DNA from: Saprospiraceae bacterium | GTDB taxonomy: Bacteria; Bacteroidota; Bacteroidia; Chitinophagales; Saprospiraceae | Assembly (NCBI GenBank): GCA_016715105.1 | Contig: JADKBO010000004.1 | Location: 1 to 64,000 of the forward strand | Length of the DNA stretch: 64,000 bases | Reading direction: 5' to 3' | Shown: positions 45,138-54,613 of the stretch, piece by piece | Layout of the letters: every line of letters starts with the position of its first letter | Position numbering within the stretch: position 1 is the stretch's first letter | Position numbers and translations under genes: made by a program | Notes under the pieces: generated by a model | The model's database searches: none | What the model saw: the letters and a program-made list of their open reading frames with translations, nothing else | What the model was told of the DNA's origin: nothing

Positions 45138-46964
45138 TTGAAGTCAATCACATTTTCCCTGCTGCTTTTGTTTTTCTCTTATACTAGCTTTGCACAGCTT
45201 TGTTCTGGCAATCTGGGGTCCAATATTTTTGATGATGGCAACTTTGGAATTGGCAAAGAAGCGGTAGTATTCACTGACCCCAATATAGCTCCAGGGTATC
45301 GATATGTGACTGGTGTTCCTAACGATGGTCAATATGCACTAGCCCACAATACAACAGATTTATCAGGATTATATCCTACTTGGTTGAATATTGGCGACCG
45401 TACTGATAAAGATGGCTACATCATGGTAGTAAATGCCTCCTTCCAACCAGGAATATTTTACGAAAAAGAAATCGTAGGATTATGTCCCAACACCTTATAT
45501 GAATTTTCTGCAGATGTCATCAATCTCATCAAAAGAGACATCACTATGCATATTTTTCCCGATGTCGCTTTTTTATTGGATGGAAGTGTAAAGTATACAA
45601 CTGGTCCTGTATTGCAAACAGAGCAATGGATCAAGGCAGGTTTTTCATTTACAACAGCCATGAATCAAACTTCGGTGAAATTGACACTGAGAAACAATGC
45701 TGCCGGTGGCAATGGCAATGATTTGGCACTCGATAATATATCATTCAGGGCATGTGGTCCTCGAAGTTTTGTCGCCATACAGGCAGGACAAACCATTTTC
45801 AAATGTAAAGACAGCCAACCCTTTAAATTGACAGCTGAGGTAGGTGCTACCAATCAATATGTTATATGGCAGACTTCATTGGATGGTTTTACATGGACCA
45901 ATGTGACACAAGGCCAAGTTTACGAAATAACACATGACCGATTTACTCCGGGAAGTTATTACTACCGGTACCTTACAGCCGGAGATGAGTTCAATATCCA
46001 AAATGAAAAATGTAGAGTCATTTCTGATGCCGTATTGGTAGAGGTGGTTAAGGATGTATACGAAAAATACGATACCATCTGTTTGGGCAATAAATACAGT
46101 TTTGCAACTAATAATTTGGACACTAAAGGAGATTACACCCACACTTTTGTATCCTCTTTGGGTTGTGACAGTACGGTCAACTTACATTTACACGTCGTCA
46201 ACGCCAATAATCTTCAAACCAATGCGCTTTTTGATGAACCTAAATGTTTTGGCACAGCAACTGGGAAAATTATTGACTTACGATCATCAGGTGGCCATCC
46301 ACCTTATGTTACCAGTGTATTAAATGTACAGGGTAATTCAGAAAGTGATTTGGAAAAACTCAAAGAAGGTGTTTATGACATCAACATCAAAGATAGACAT
46401 GGTTGCTTTTCAAAAGAACAAATCGTATTGACTGATCCACCTTTATTTGAAATCAAAAGTCTGCCAGACACTGTTGTTGAACTGGGCGAAAGCATCAAAT
46501 TGAGTGTTTCTACCAATTACAATCCAAAAGATATAAGGTGGGATAGTCCGGATTTTTCCAGCAAAGAACTTGAACCTATTTATATACCTACCACATCTAA
46601 TATATTGAATCTCACCGCTTTCAATGCGAATGATTGCCGAGCTGGAGATACCATTTCCATCACAGTAAATCGAGATTACCGGATTTATTTTCCTAATATT
46701 TTGAGCTTTGCATCCAAGGATGGCAATGATGAGTTTTTCTTCAAATCATTCAATAACATCATTCAAACTATTGAGGTTTTTGAGGTGTATGATCGATATG
46801 GAAACATCGTAGAAAGGGCTGAATCAGTAAATCCCGATTACATTTGGCAAGGAAAGCTTTCTTCCAAACCTATTTTGCCTGGAGTTTATCCATTCATTGT
46901 CAAGCTTATACTTATTAATGGTGAAATCATCAATAGAAGTGGTACGATAACCATTGTTGATTAG
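45138..46964 (+). CDS. Secreted protein with type IX (gliding motility-associated) C-terminal domain; TTG start
   Basis: 608 residues. The signal peptide is MKSITFSLLLLFFSYTSFAQ, which is complete only if a TTG at 45138 is the start; a TAG lies four codons upstream and no ATG precedes the signal. The N-terminal beta-sandwich (about 30-205: FDDGNFGIGKEAVVF, then NNAAGGNGNDLALDNISFRA) resembles carbohydrate-binding-like modules. Immunoglobulin-like and SprB-like segments follow (YDTICLGNKY, then DEPKCFGTATGKIIDLRSSG). The end (IQTIEVFEVYDRYGNIVERA, then PGVYPFIVKLILINGE) is the CHU_C/type B sorting domain for type IX secretion and surface anchoring. It lies 64 bp downstream of the sigma/anti-sigma pair. 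The exact role is unknown; adhesin is plausible. Confidence 0.82.
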   Translation: MKSITFSLLLLFFSYTSFAQLCSGNLGSNIFDDGNFGIGKEAVVFTDPNIAPGYRYVTGVPNDGQYALAHNTTDLSGLYPTWLNIGDRTDKDGYIMVVNASFQPGIFYEKEIVGLCPNTLYEFSADVINLIKRDITMHIFPDVAFLLDGSVKYTTGPVLQTEQWIKAGFSFTTAMNQTSVKLTLRNNAAGGNGNDLALDNISFRACGPRSFVAIQAGQTIFKCKDSQPFKLTAEVGATNQYVIWQTSLDGFTWTNVTQGQVYEITHDRFTPGSYYYRYLTAGDEFNIQNEKCRVISDAVLVEVVKDVYEKYDTICLGNKYSFATNNLDTKGDYTHTFVSSLGCDSTVNLHLHVVNANNLQTNALFDEPKCFGTATGKIIDLRSSGGHPPYVTSVLNVQGNSESDLEKLKEGVYDINIKDRHGCFSKEQIVLTDPPLFEIKSLPDTVVELGESIKLSVSTNYNPKDIRWDSPDFSSKELEPIYIPTTSNILNLTAFNANDCRAGDTISITVNRDYRIYFPNILSFASKDGNDEFFFKSFNNIIQTIEVFEVYDRYGNIVERAESVNPDYIWQGKLSSKPILPGVYPFIVKLILINGEIINRSGTITIVD

Positions 46965-48070
46965 TCCTTAATTTCTATTCGTTCAAATCGTTTGAGAAAG
47001 TCGGGATCATAATCTGCTCCGTGTCCAGGAGTATCGCCTACAGTCACTTCCCATTTTTCGTTGTATGTCAATCCACCAATGACAGGATCTTCAGACAACA
47101 TCAGTGGAGAATCCAAATCATGGTAGATTATATTGTTCCACACATAATCAAAATGAACCAAGGCAGAAATACCAAGTCGTGATTCAGAAAAAGATCCTAC
47201 CTGACAATACATATCTGCAGCTTCTGCAATACTGGCTATTTTCATGGCATTGGCTATGCCTCCAGATTTACCCAATTTGATGTTGATCAGATCAGCAGCT
47301 TGATTTCTGATGATTCTCAACGCATCTACGTGATTGAAGACTGCCTCATCTGCCATAATTGGAATCGGACTCAGTTGTGTCAATCTGGTTTGGTCGTTGA
47401 TGTTTGGAGCATGAATGGGTTCTTCACAATGTTCAATATCTAGAGATTCCATGGCTAATAAAGCTTTTTTAGCATCATAGTAGTTCCAACCTTGGTTTGC
47501 ATCAATTCTCAGGATGATGTCGTTCCCAACAGCCTTTCTGATGGCATACATTCGATCAATGTCATTTTGAGCTCCCTTCTCGCCCAACTTTATCTTTAAT
47601 ATGGTAAACCCTTGATCCACAAACTTTTCTGCTTTTGCTACCATTTTATCAATAGGCAACAAACTGACCGTGTTATCGGTCATGATTGTTTTGTTTTTTG
47701 ATCCACCCAAAAACTTGTAAAGTGGTTTTTCTGCTTTTTTAGCATTGAGATCGTATAAAGCCATGTCAAAAGCACATTTGACAGATGCATTTCCTACAAT
47801 CATTTTATTCATGAGGGCAATGTGATCATGAATGGTTTCTGGGTCCAAACCTATCAAGGCGGCAGCTAAATCTTTGGCAAAGGCTACCGTTCCTGCCTGA
47901 GTTTCACCATGAATGGATCGATATGGACAACACTCGCCAATTCCATAAACGCCATCATGGTCATAGATTTTTATGATGGTCAATGTTGCATGACTGATTG
48001 CTCCTTTTGATATGACAAATGGGTCACTCAATTGGATTCGTGCAGGATAAATCTCTATTTTATCAATCAT
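46961..48070 (-). CDS. Enolase-superfamily epimerase (dipeptide epimerase-like)
   Basis: 369 residues. It has an N-terminal capping domain and a barrel with the muconate-lactonizing subgroup residues: KIKLGEKG (acid-base Lys), RIDANQGWNY (Asp), EHCEEP (Glu), MADEAV (Asp) and INIKLGKSGG (second Lys). This set abstracts a proton next to a carboxylate. Dipeptide (for example L-Ala-D/L-Glu) epimerisation in peptidoglycan recycling is the nearest described activity; o-succinylbenzoate synthase and others share the frame, so the substrate is not certain. It overlaps the stop of the preceding rightward gene by 4 bp. Confidence 0.82.
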   Translation of the reverse strand: MIDKIEIYPARIQLSDPFVISKGAISHATLTIIKIYDHDGVYGIGECCPYRSIHGETQAGTVAFAKDLAAALIGLDPETIHDHIALMNKMIVGNASVKCAFDMALYDLNAKKAEKPLYKFLGGSKNKTIMTDNTVSLLPIDKMVAKAEKFVDQGFTILKIKLGEKGAQNDIDRMYAIRKAVGNDIILRIDANQGWNYYDAKKALLAMESLDIEHCEEPIHAPNINDQTRLTQLSPIPIMADEAVFNHVDALRIIRNQAADLINIKLGKSGGIANAMKIASIAEAADMYCQVGSFSESRLGISALVHFDYVWNNIIYHDLDSPLMLSEDPVIGGLTYNEKWEVTVGDTPGHGADYDPDFLKRFERIEIKD

Positions 48071-48100
48071 AATCTATCTATTTGGTATTCAGTTGTTTAA

Positions 48101-48562
48101 TTAAGCTAATTTAATGAGACTTGTCATATCCATCGATGCGTCAAAAGTTGCTTCATAAACAAAAGGTGTTTTGGATAAAACCGCTTTATAAATGGGCAAA
48201 TCAGTTGGTGGAATATCTAAATGCTCTAGTTGAAAGGCAGACACCCACACCAACTCTCCTTCATCACAATAAGGTGGATCTACTTTTGGTATTTCATGGG
48301 CAAAGATAAAACTTATCCAATTGTAATGATCCAATGGTGAAGATTCAATAAGGCTTCCGCAGAAGATTGGAGCATCAATGACAAAGCCAGTTTCTTCCAA
48401 AACTTCTCTCACAACAGCACTTTGAGCAGTTTCGTAGGGTTCTATTTTACCCCCAACTGGCAAGTATTTCCCGATGTGAGGAGCTTTGTTTCGTTTCAAA
48501 AGCAAAAGATGGTCACCATTTGTCAAAATACAAGAGACAGCTGCCCTTTTTAGTCCATTCAT
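48101..48562 (-). CDS. NUDIX hydrolase
   Basis: 153 residues with the complete NUDIX box: GGKIEPYETAQSAVVREVLE, then ETGF. The glutamates bind the metal used to split a nucleoside diphosphate linked to another group. Substrate unknown; the 8-oxo-dGTPase-like or ADP-ribose types cannot be told apart here. It lies 6 bp from the rhodanese gene, in a run of leftward genes from glpK to the epimerase that could be one transcript. Confidence 0.88.
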   Translation of the reverse strand: MNGLKRAAVSCILTNGDHLLLLKRNKAPHIGKYLPVGGKIEPYETAQSAVVREVLEETGFVIDAPIFCGSLIESSPLDHYNWISFIFAHEIPKVDPPYCDEGELVWVSAFQLEHLDIPPTDLPIYKAVLSKTPFVYEATFDASMDMTSLIKLA

Positions 48563-48568
48563 CCGATG

Positions 48569-49009
48569 TTATTGACCAGCAGATTTGTAATTATCGTATC
48601 CTCCAACCAAATTACTTACTTTTTTTATTCCTGCTGATTGCATGATGGTTTTGGCTTTGGCACTTCTACCACCTACTTTGCAATAAACTACATATTCTTT
48701 TTCTTTATCCAAGGCTTTTATTTTCTCAGTAAATGCAGGATCTGTGATATTGAATTCTAGTGCATTTTCAATTTTACCACCAGCTATTTCTTGAGGAGTT
48801 CTTACGTCAATGACAACCAATTCTTTGTTGCTAGCCATCATTGCTTTCAATTCAGCGGGGCTCACACTTTCCTTGAAAGCAGGTGTTTGTGTTTCAGGAC
48901 TTGTAGCTACCTCGGCCACGGGAGCGACAACAGATTGGTCACTTTTTTGCGCGCAACTTGTCATTGATATAGACAGCGCTATAAGTACGAATATTGAAAT
49001 TCTTTTCAT
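48569..49009 (-). CDS. Rhodanese-like lipoprotein
   Basis: 146 residues. The N-terminus MKRISIFVLIALSISMTSCA has a lipobox (Cys about 19), so it is exported. One rhodanese domain occupies about 50-146 (LVVIDVRTPQEIAGGKIENA, then YVVYCKVGGRSAKAKTIM); the active-site cysteine in YCKVGGRS is present. Rhodaneses move sulfane sulfur, for instance from thiosulfate. The extracytoplasmic role is unclear. Close upstream of nudix and downstream of glpD (11-bp gap). Confidence 0.87.
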   Translation of the reverse strand: MKRISIFVLIALSISMTSCAQKSDQSVVAPVAEVATSPETQTPAFKESVSPAELKAMMASNKELVVIDVRTPQEIAGGKIENALEFNITDPAFTEKIKALDKEKEYVVYCKVGGRSAKAKTIMQSAGIKKVSNLVGGYDNYKSAGQ

Positions 49010-49020
49010 GTTGAATTTAT

Positions 49021-50496
49021 TTAATATGAATTAGCAAGATGTAAAAATTGATTCTTTTGATTGATTTTCCAAGTAACGTCTTTCTTTTTTGCAACGGCAA
49101 TTCTGTTTATCATTTCATCCACTATTTCTAAAGTAGCATTTTTATTGATGAAAAGACAACGAGTCCGCCTCGCTAAAAGATCCTCAACCGATTCAACTAA
49201 TTCATTTTCAATGGCATAGTCAAAGAAAGCTGAAGTGTAAGGAAGCAAATCATGAAAGGGTTTTCCAATGTTTTTATTCGCCGGTGGTATAATGGTAAGG
49301 TTTTCAGAATTTGATTTTTTGACGTTCCATTGTAAGTCTTTGATCAGAAAGTCGATGGTATCTTGCCCCATTTTTCTGAATGTTGTCCATTTTCCGCCCA
49401 ACAAGCTGTAAAAACCACTTTTACTTTTGACAATTTTGTGTTTCCTTGAAATATCCTTGGAACTTTCATGACCGTCTAAAGCAGCAACCAAAGGTCTTAA
49501 GCCAGAATATTTTGATATGATGTCTTGCTCTGTTGGCGCCTTCTCAAAATAGGCAGCTGCATTTTGGAGCATAAAGGTGATTTCTTCTTGTGTTACAATC
49601 GGGTCAAAACTTTTATCTTTTGTGGCAATGTCTGTGGTGCCAATGATGCTTACTCCATGCCAGGGGATGATAAATAACACCCGCCCATCGCTCGTTTTTG
49701 GAATCATGATCGCTACATCTGAGGACAAAAAGCTTTTGTTGATGATGAGATGAGAGCCTTTTGCAGGGGTAATGGAGAAATTTTTCTCAATGCCAGATTT
49801 ATCAATGATGTCATCTGCGTGAACACCGGCTGCATTTACGATACTTTTGGTTTGAATGCTGTAATCTTGGCCAGATAAATGATCGGTCAAATGTATCAAT
49901 GAATTTCCAGATTCTTGCAAAGTGTAACCTTCAAAGGAAGTATAATTGAGGCAAAACCCACCAGCTTCGATAATGGTATGGACCAAGTCTATACAAAGCC
50001 TGGAGTCATCAAATTGTCCATCAAAGTAAGAAACCCCACCTTTCAATCCTTCCTTTTTAAGATTGGGTAGGAGAGCCAAGGTTTCTTTTTTACTCAACAT
50101 CTTACTATCTCCCAATGTGGATTTAAAAGAAAGTAGATCGTAAAACTTCAAACCCATGAGGTAGTAATAACCCTGCCAACGGTCATAAAATGGGATAATG
50201 AATTGTTGTGTTCTCGCTAAGTGAGGTGCATTTTTCAAAATTGTTTTCCGTTCGTGCAAAGCTTCAATGACCAAACCGATATCACCTTGAGCAAGATACC
50301 TTACACCTCCGTGTAATAATTTGGTAGCTTTGGATGATGTACCCTTTCCGAAGTCATATTTTTCTACCAAAAGTACAGAAAGACCCCTTGAAACTGCATC
50401 GAGCGCAGTGCCCAAACCGCTTGCACCTCCTCCAATCACGACAATATCAAAGATATCCTGCTTTTTTACCTCGTGAATGATGGATTGTCTTTCCAT
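49021..50496 (-). CDS. glpD: Aerobic glycerol-3-phosphate dehydrogenase
   Basis: 491 residues. FAD-binding motif DIVVIGGGASGLGTALDAVS, then KGTSSKATKLLHGGVRYLAQ. YDRWQGYYYLMGLKFYDLLS and the later HAFD-type region KYSGLRPLVAAL support GlpD over other FAD oxidases. It oxidises glycerol-3-phosphate to dihydroxyacetone phosphate at the inner membrane and hands electrons to quinone. It follows glpK by 31 bp, so the two form a glycerol utilisation operon. A glpF channel is not present. Confidence 0.93.
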   Translation of the reverse strand: MERQSIIHEVKKQDIFDIVVIGGGASGLGTALDAVSRGLSVLLVEKYDFGKGTSSKATKLLHGGVRYLAQGDIGLVIEALHERKTILKNAPHLARTQQFIIPFYDRWQGYYYLMGLKFYDLLSFKSTLGDSKMLSKKETLALLPNLKKEGLKGGVSYFDGQFDDSRLCIDLVHTIIEAGGFCLNYTSFEGYTLQESGNSLIHLTDHLSGQDYSIQTKSIVNAAGVHADDIIDKSGIEKNFSITPAKGSHLIINKSFLSSDVAIMIPKTSDGRVLFIIPWHGVSIIGTTDIATKDKSFDPIVTQEEITFMLQNAAAYFEKAPTEQDIISKYSGLRPLVAALDGHESSKDISRKHKIVKSKSGFYSLLGGKWTTFRKMGQDTIDFLIKDLQWNVKKSNSENLTIIPPANKNIGKPFHDLLPYTSAFFDYAIENELVESVEDLLARRTRCLFINKNATLEIVDEMINRIAVAKKKDVTWKINQKNQFLHLANSY

Positions 50497-50527
50497 AAAT
50501 TATCCTCTCCTTTTAAGTTTATTGTAA

Positions 50528-52030
50528 TCAATCAAGTTGATCAATCCAGTTTTTTGACCGCTCAACGGCCTTTTTCCACTGTATCTTCAACGTATCATAT
50601 TCTTGAATGTTTACAGGGAAAACAGATTGTTCAGTTTGCCACAAGCGCGTAATTTCATCCAAGTCCTTCCAAAAATTACAAAATAATCCAGCAAGAAGTG
50701 CTGCACCCAAGGCGGTTGATTCAAGAATTTTTGGCACTACAATTTCTTTATTGGAAATACCTGCTTGCATTTTGAGTAACAATTTATTCTGAATAGCACC
50801 TCCATCTACCTTTATGGAAGGAATTGGTACCTGTAGATCTTGTTCCATTGCCGTGATCAAATCATTGACTTGCAAGGCTATAGACTCTAGGGCAGCTCTG
50901 ATGATGTGAGCATCGGTAGTATCTCTGGTAATGCCTATGATCATGCCACGTGCGTATTGATCCCAATGCGGCGCTCCAAGTCCAGTTAAGGCCGGCACAA
51001 ATACTACACCATTACTGTCTTTGACGCTGGCCGCCTTCATTTCTGAGGCTGCAGAATCATCAATTATTTTCAATCCATCTCTCAACCAACTGATGACTGC
51101 TCCGCCAACAAAAACACTTCCTTCCATGGCATAAACTGCTGGTTCACCAGTCAACTGCCAACCAATGGTGGAAAGTAATTGGTTGTTGGACCTCACAACT
51201 TGGTTACCCGTATTGGTCATCATGAAACATCCTGTACCGTAGGTCACCTTTGTAGCTCCTTGGCCCAAGCAATTTTGACCAAATAATGCGGCTTGTTGGT
51301 CACCTGCAACTCCATAAATGGGTATTTCATCATCACCAATGGATGCAAATCCATAATTGGCATTGCTTGGTAAAACATCTGGCAGTATTTGGGCAGGAAT
51401 ATCAAAATAATCCAAAAGTTCCTGGTCCCAGACCAATTGATGAATATTGAATAACATTGTGCGAGAAGCATTGGTCACATCTGTATAATGACACCTGCCT
51501 TTTGTAAGTTTATAAATGAGCCAACTATCTACCGTTCCAAATTTTACTTTCCCTTTATTGGCTTTTTCCCTTAAACCTGGCACATGATCGAGCAACCACT
51601 TGAGTTTGGAAGCAGAGAAGTAAGCATCCACAATCAGCCCTGTTTTGTTGGCAATTTTATCTGCGAATGACGTAGCTTTAATTTTACTACATTCATCTGC
51701 AGTTCTTCGATCTTGCCAAACAATTGCATGATGCACTGGTTCACCGGTTTCTGTGTCCCAAACTATGGTGGTTTCCCGCTGATTGGTAATGCCAATGGCC
51801 GCTATCTCTTGAATGTCAATTTTGCTTTTTGAAATGCAATCGTCAATGACTTGTCGTTGAGTATCCCATATTTCCATGGCATTGTGTTCAACCCAGCCTT
51901 CATTAGGGTAGTATTGTTTGAACTCTTTCTGGGCAACTCCTACAATATTGGTATCGTGGTCAAAGAGTAATGCGCGCGAACTGGAAGTACCTTGATCTAT
52001 GGAAAGTATATATTTTTTTTGAATGGCCAT
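50528..52030 (-). CDS. glpK: Glycerol kinase
   Basis: 500 residues from the ATG at 52030 (MAIQKKYILSIDQGTSSSRA). A TTG 24 bases earlier is less likely. The FGGY kinase motifs are intact: the N-terminal phosphate loop DQGTSSSR, WVEHNAMEIWDTQRQVIDDC, and the C-terminal LGAPHWDQYARGMIIGITRD, then DGGAIQNKLLLKMQAGI. It phosphorylates glycerol with ATP, feeding glpD next door. Normal length for the family. Confidence 0.95.
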   Translation of the reverse strand: MAIQKKYILSIDQGTSSSRALLFDHDTNIVGVAQKEFKQYYPNEGWVEHNAMEIWDTQRQVIDDCISKSKIDIQEIAAIGITNQRETTIVWDTETGEPVHHAIVWQDRRTADECSKIKATSFADKIANKTGLIVDAYFSASKLKWLLDHVPGLREKANKGKVKFGTVDSWLIYKLTKGRCHYTDVTNASRTMLFNIHQLVWDQELLDYFDIPAQILPDVLPSNANYGFASIGDDEIPIYGVAGDQQAALFGQNCLGQGATKVTYGTGCFMMTNTGNQVVRSNNQLLSTIGWQLTGEPAVYAMEGSVFVGGAVISWLRDGLKIIDDSAASEMKAASVKDSNGVVFVPALTGLGAPHWDQYARGMIIGITRDTTDAHIIRAALESIALQVNDLITAMEQDLQVPIPSIKVDGGAIQNKLLLKMQAGISNKEIVVPKILESTALGAALLAGLFCNFWKDLDEITRLWQTEQSVFPVNIQEYDTLKIQWKKAVERSKNWIDQLD

Positions 52031-52189
52031 AAAGCATTGAATTTGTGACACCAATATAATGCAGATAATGGAGAAATTAAACCAGCATGACCTAGAACAT
52101 CAAAAGATATTTCTAAGTGATGTTTATAGACCAATTTTTTTAAGTTTTGAATTCAAGTTCACATATTAAAAGAATATTGTATTTATTTT

Positions 52190-52197
52190 TAGCTTTG
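52190..52197 (+). promoter_or_regulatory. -7 box upstream of ftsX
   Basis: tagctttg fits TAnnTTTG and lies 23 bases before the ATG. No TTG at the right -33 distance, so moderate support only. Confidence 0.45.
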
Positions 52198-52220
52198 TGC
52201 GAAGACAATAGTGGTAAAAC

Positions 52221-53084
52221 ATGAAATTTAGAGGGTCTACCAAAAAAGCATCGATAAATTACGCTGTATTTTCAAGCACGATAGTACTCATTCTGGTGGG
52301 ACTATTCCTACTACTATTCTTGCATATCAATTCCATAACCAATATTCTCAAAGAGCGAATCAATATTCTAGTAGAGTTAAACAGTAGTGTTGACAAAGCA
52401 ACAGCCATAGGTTTGGTGAAAACCATTGCCAAATATGAAAGTGTGTTGCCTGAGTCAGTGGTTTATATACCCAAAGATGAGGCCTATAAAGTGATGGATC
52501 AATCCATGAGAGGAGATACATCTGGAATAGGTAACCCATTTAAAGACATGATTGTCTACAATATAAAGTCAACACATTATTCTGAAGAAACACTCAAATC
52601 TGTAGCTGATAAAATAGCCACTTTGGCTGGAGTAAAGGAAGTATTTTATGAAAACGTACTCATTGATAATATCAAAGCCAATCTCAAAAAAATATCTTTT
52701 GGTATCTTCATTGTGTCTATCATTTTTGTGGTTTTGGCCATCATCATTATTTATAATACGGTGAATCTGAGTTTATATGCTGATAGATTTGAAATCAAAA
52801 CGATGGAAATCATCGGAGCGAGAGATGGTTTTATCAGGCAACCTTACATAAAGTTGGCGGGCAATATTGCGATCAGGTCCTTTTTATTGGCAGCAACCGT
52901 TATTTTTTCCATCTTACTTGCAGCATGGCAATATTTAGATGGAATGAAAGATGTTATAAACTGGTTTACTGTAGGTTCGGTGTTTTTAGTATTGTTCTTC
53001 TTTGCCTTGATCATCACCGTATCATCTACGATCAGGATTGTAAACAAGTATTTGTTTAAGGAGATGGGCCAGCTTTATGAATAA
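52221..53084 (+). CDS. ftsX: Cell division protein FtsX
   Basis: 287 residues with four membrane helices: one near the N-terminus, an extracellular domain at about 45-145, and three in the C-terminal half. The FtsX domain is in VSIIFVVLAIIIIYNTVNLS, then KTMEIIGARDGFIRQPY. With ATPase FtsE it activates peptidoglycan hydrolases at the division site. ftsE is not adjacent; in Bacteroidota the two genes are often apart. Convergent with maf, 21 bp between stops. Confidence 0.9.
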   Translation: MKFRGSTKKASINYAVFSSTIVLILVGLFLLLFLHINSITNILKERINILVELNSSVDKATAIGLVKTIAKYESVLPESVVYIPKDEAYKVMDQSMRGDTSGIGNPFKDMIVYNIKSTHYSEETLKSVADKIATLAGVKEVFYENVLIDNIKANLKKISFGIFIVSIIFVVLAIIIIYNTVNLSLYADRFEIKTMEIIGARDGFIRQPYIKLAGNIAIRSFLLAATVIFSILLAAWQYLDGMKDVINWFTVGSVFLVLFFFALIITVSSTIRIVNKYLFKEMGQLYE

Positions 53085-53105
53085 AGTCAGCTAAGGTCTT
53101 GACTC

Positions 53106-53687
53106 TTACTTATCCAAAAAAGCCAATAATTCTCTGTACAAACGCTGTACTGGCAGGCCCATAATATTGGAATAACTTCCTTCAATTTGTTTGACGCCAA
53201 CAAAACCGATCCAGTCCTGAATGCCATAACTACCTGCTTTATCATATGGTAAACAATCATCAACATATTGCTCAATGAGAGATTGAGACAGTTCATCAAA
53301 AAGTACTCTGCTTGTTTCTGTGAATACTTCCACAACATTGTTTTTTGAAATGGCCATACCAGTCTGTACAAAATGCCATTTGCCACTAAGTTTTTGCAAC
53401 ATTTGACAAGCATGCGCTCTGTCTTCTGGTTTATTCAGAATTTCATCGTCCACAATTACAACGCTGTCTGCAGTAATGAGGACTTGATTTGGAGATAAAT
53501 AGGGGAGAATGGCTTTGGCTTTTTTCTCAGCTAAGAAAGCCGCCACCTTAAACACATCTTGTTCTTCTTCAAAAGATTCGTCGACATCCAGAGTGAAAAT
53601 GGTGAATTCAGGAACTATCATAGAAAGCAATTCCTTCCTTCTAGGTGATTTTGACCCTAATACAATATCAGCAGTAGGATTAACCAT
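53106..53687 (-). CDS. maf: Maf-like nucleoside triphosphate pyrophosphatase
   Basis: 193 residues from the ATG at 53687. VLGSKSPRRKELLSM is the substrate-binding loop, then DVDESFEEEQDV, TADSVVIVDDEILNKPED and DKAGSYGIQDWIGFVGVKQI complete the family pattern. These enzymes hydrolyse non-canonical or methylated nucleotides (dTTP/UTP-type) to monophosphates. Upstream ATGs at 53696 and 53717 are possible but overlap the prenyltransferase gene more. The chosen start overlaps it by 8 bp, suggesting coupling. Confidence 0.88.
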   Translation of the reverse strand: MVNPTADIVLGSKSPRRKELLSMIVPEFTIFTLDVDESFEEEQDVFKVAAFLAEKKAKAILPYLSPNQVLITADSVVIVDDEILNKPEDRAHACQMLQKLSGKWHFVQTGMAISKNNVVEVFTETSRVLFDELSQSLIEQYVDDCLPYDKAGSYGIQDWIGFVGVKQIEGSYSNIMGLPVQRLYRELLAFLDK

Positions 53688-54609
53688 TGATGACATTTTG
53701 GATGAATATGAAGGCATAAATCAAACCAGACAATAAAACCATTTTATAAAATCTGCTGATGGCTCCATACTGCCTTTTATTTTCAGCTTTGTATAGTTTG
53801 AAAATAGATAAACCTATGGGGGCCATCACAAAAAGGACGAAGTAAATATTTGCCCTGAAATCACTGACATCAAGATTTTTTCTCAACCAAGCCATCAAGA
53901 CAAGTAACATGATCAAAATAACTCCGGTTGTCAGTTTTTTGGTTTTTGGAATGCCATATAAAACTGGAAAAGTTTTACTGCCTACTAATTTATCGCCTTC
54001 TTCATCTTCAATGTCTTTCACAAGTTCTCTGATGAAGTTTCCAAAGAATGAAAATATGCCAAATCCTATCAATATGGTACGAGCATTTTGAATGGCACCC
54101 TCGTTGTTTGATAAAAGTTGTGGCTCGCAAAGCAAAAGCACCCATACTACAAATCCAGTAAAAATTGCCACAAAGAAATTCCCAATGACTGGATAATGTT
54201 TGAATATTTTACTGTACCAATACAGCAACATGGTCACCAAAGGATAAATGAAGACGAGTTCTAATTTTTGTATGGAAAGGCCAATAAAAGTTGCCAAGAC
54301 AAAACCAAAAATGGAAATGATTCCATAAAATATCCAAGCTTTTGGAAGAGGAATGCTTTTATTGATGAATGTTTTTTGAGGTTTATTGACATTATCGGTT
54401 TGCAGGTCCAAAATGTCATTGATCAAGTTTCCTGCAGCTACAATGCACAGTGTACAAAGAATAAACATTGGAAATAAAATTCCAGTCAATTGTGGTTGGA
54501 TACCTGCTTTTGCTAGACTAGGCAAGATCAAAAAATAGTAAAAAAATAGGTGGGTAAGAGCAACAATGCCCAAATTTATTGGTCTTAATATTTTTAGATA
54601 AGACATCAT
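53680..54609 (-). CDS. UbiA-family prenyltransferase (geranylgeranylglycerol-phosphate geranylgeranyltransferase-like)
   Basis: 309 residues from the ATG at 54609. Eight to nine helices. The first aspartate-rich motif is NLINDILDLQTDNVNKPQKT and the second is VKDIEDEEGDKLVGSKTFPV, which hold the magnesium-diphosphate. It transfers a prenyl chain to a membrane-bound or soluble acceptor. Genes of this type beside kdsC and maf are usually named geranylgeranylglycerol-phosphate geranylgeranyltransferase in Bacteroidota; the actual acceptor has not been established from sequence. Confidence 0.82.
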   Translation of the reverse strand: MMSYLKILRPINLGIVALTHLFFYYFLILPSLAKAGIQPQLTGILFPMFILCTLCIVAAGNLINDILDLQTDNVNKPQKTFINKSIPLPKAWIFYGIISIFGFVLATFIGLSIQKLELVFIYPLVTMLLYWYSKIFKHYPVIGNFFVAIFTGFVVWVLLLCEPQLLSNNEGAIQNARTILIGFGIFSFFGNFIRELVKDIEDEEGDKLVGSKTFPVLYGIPKTKKLTTGVILIMLLVLMAWLRKNLDVSDFRANIYFVLFVMAPIGLSIFKLYKAENKRQYGAISRFYKMVLLSGLIYAFIFIQNVING

Positions 54610-54613
54610 AGCT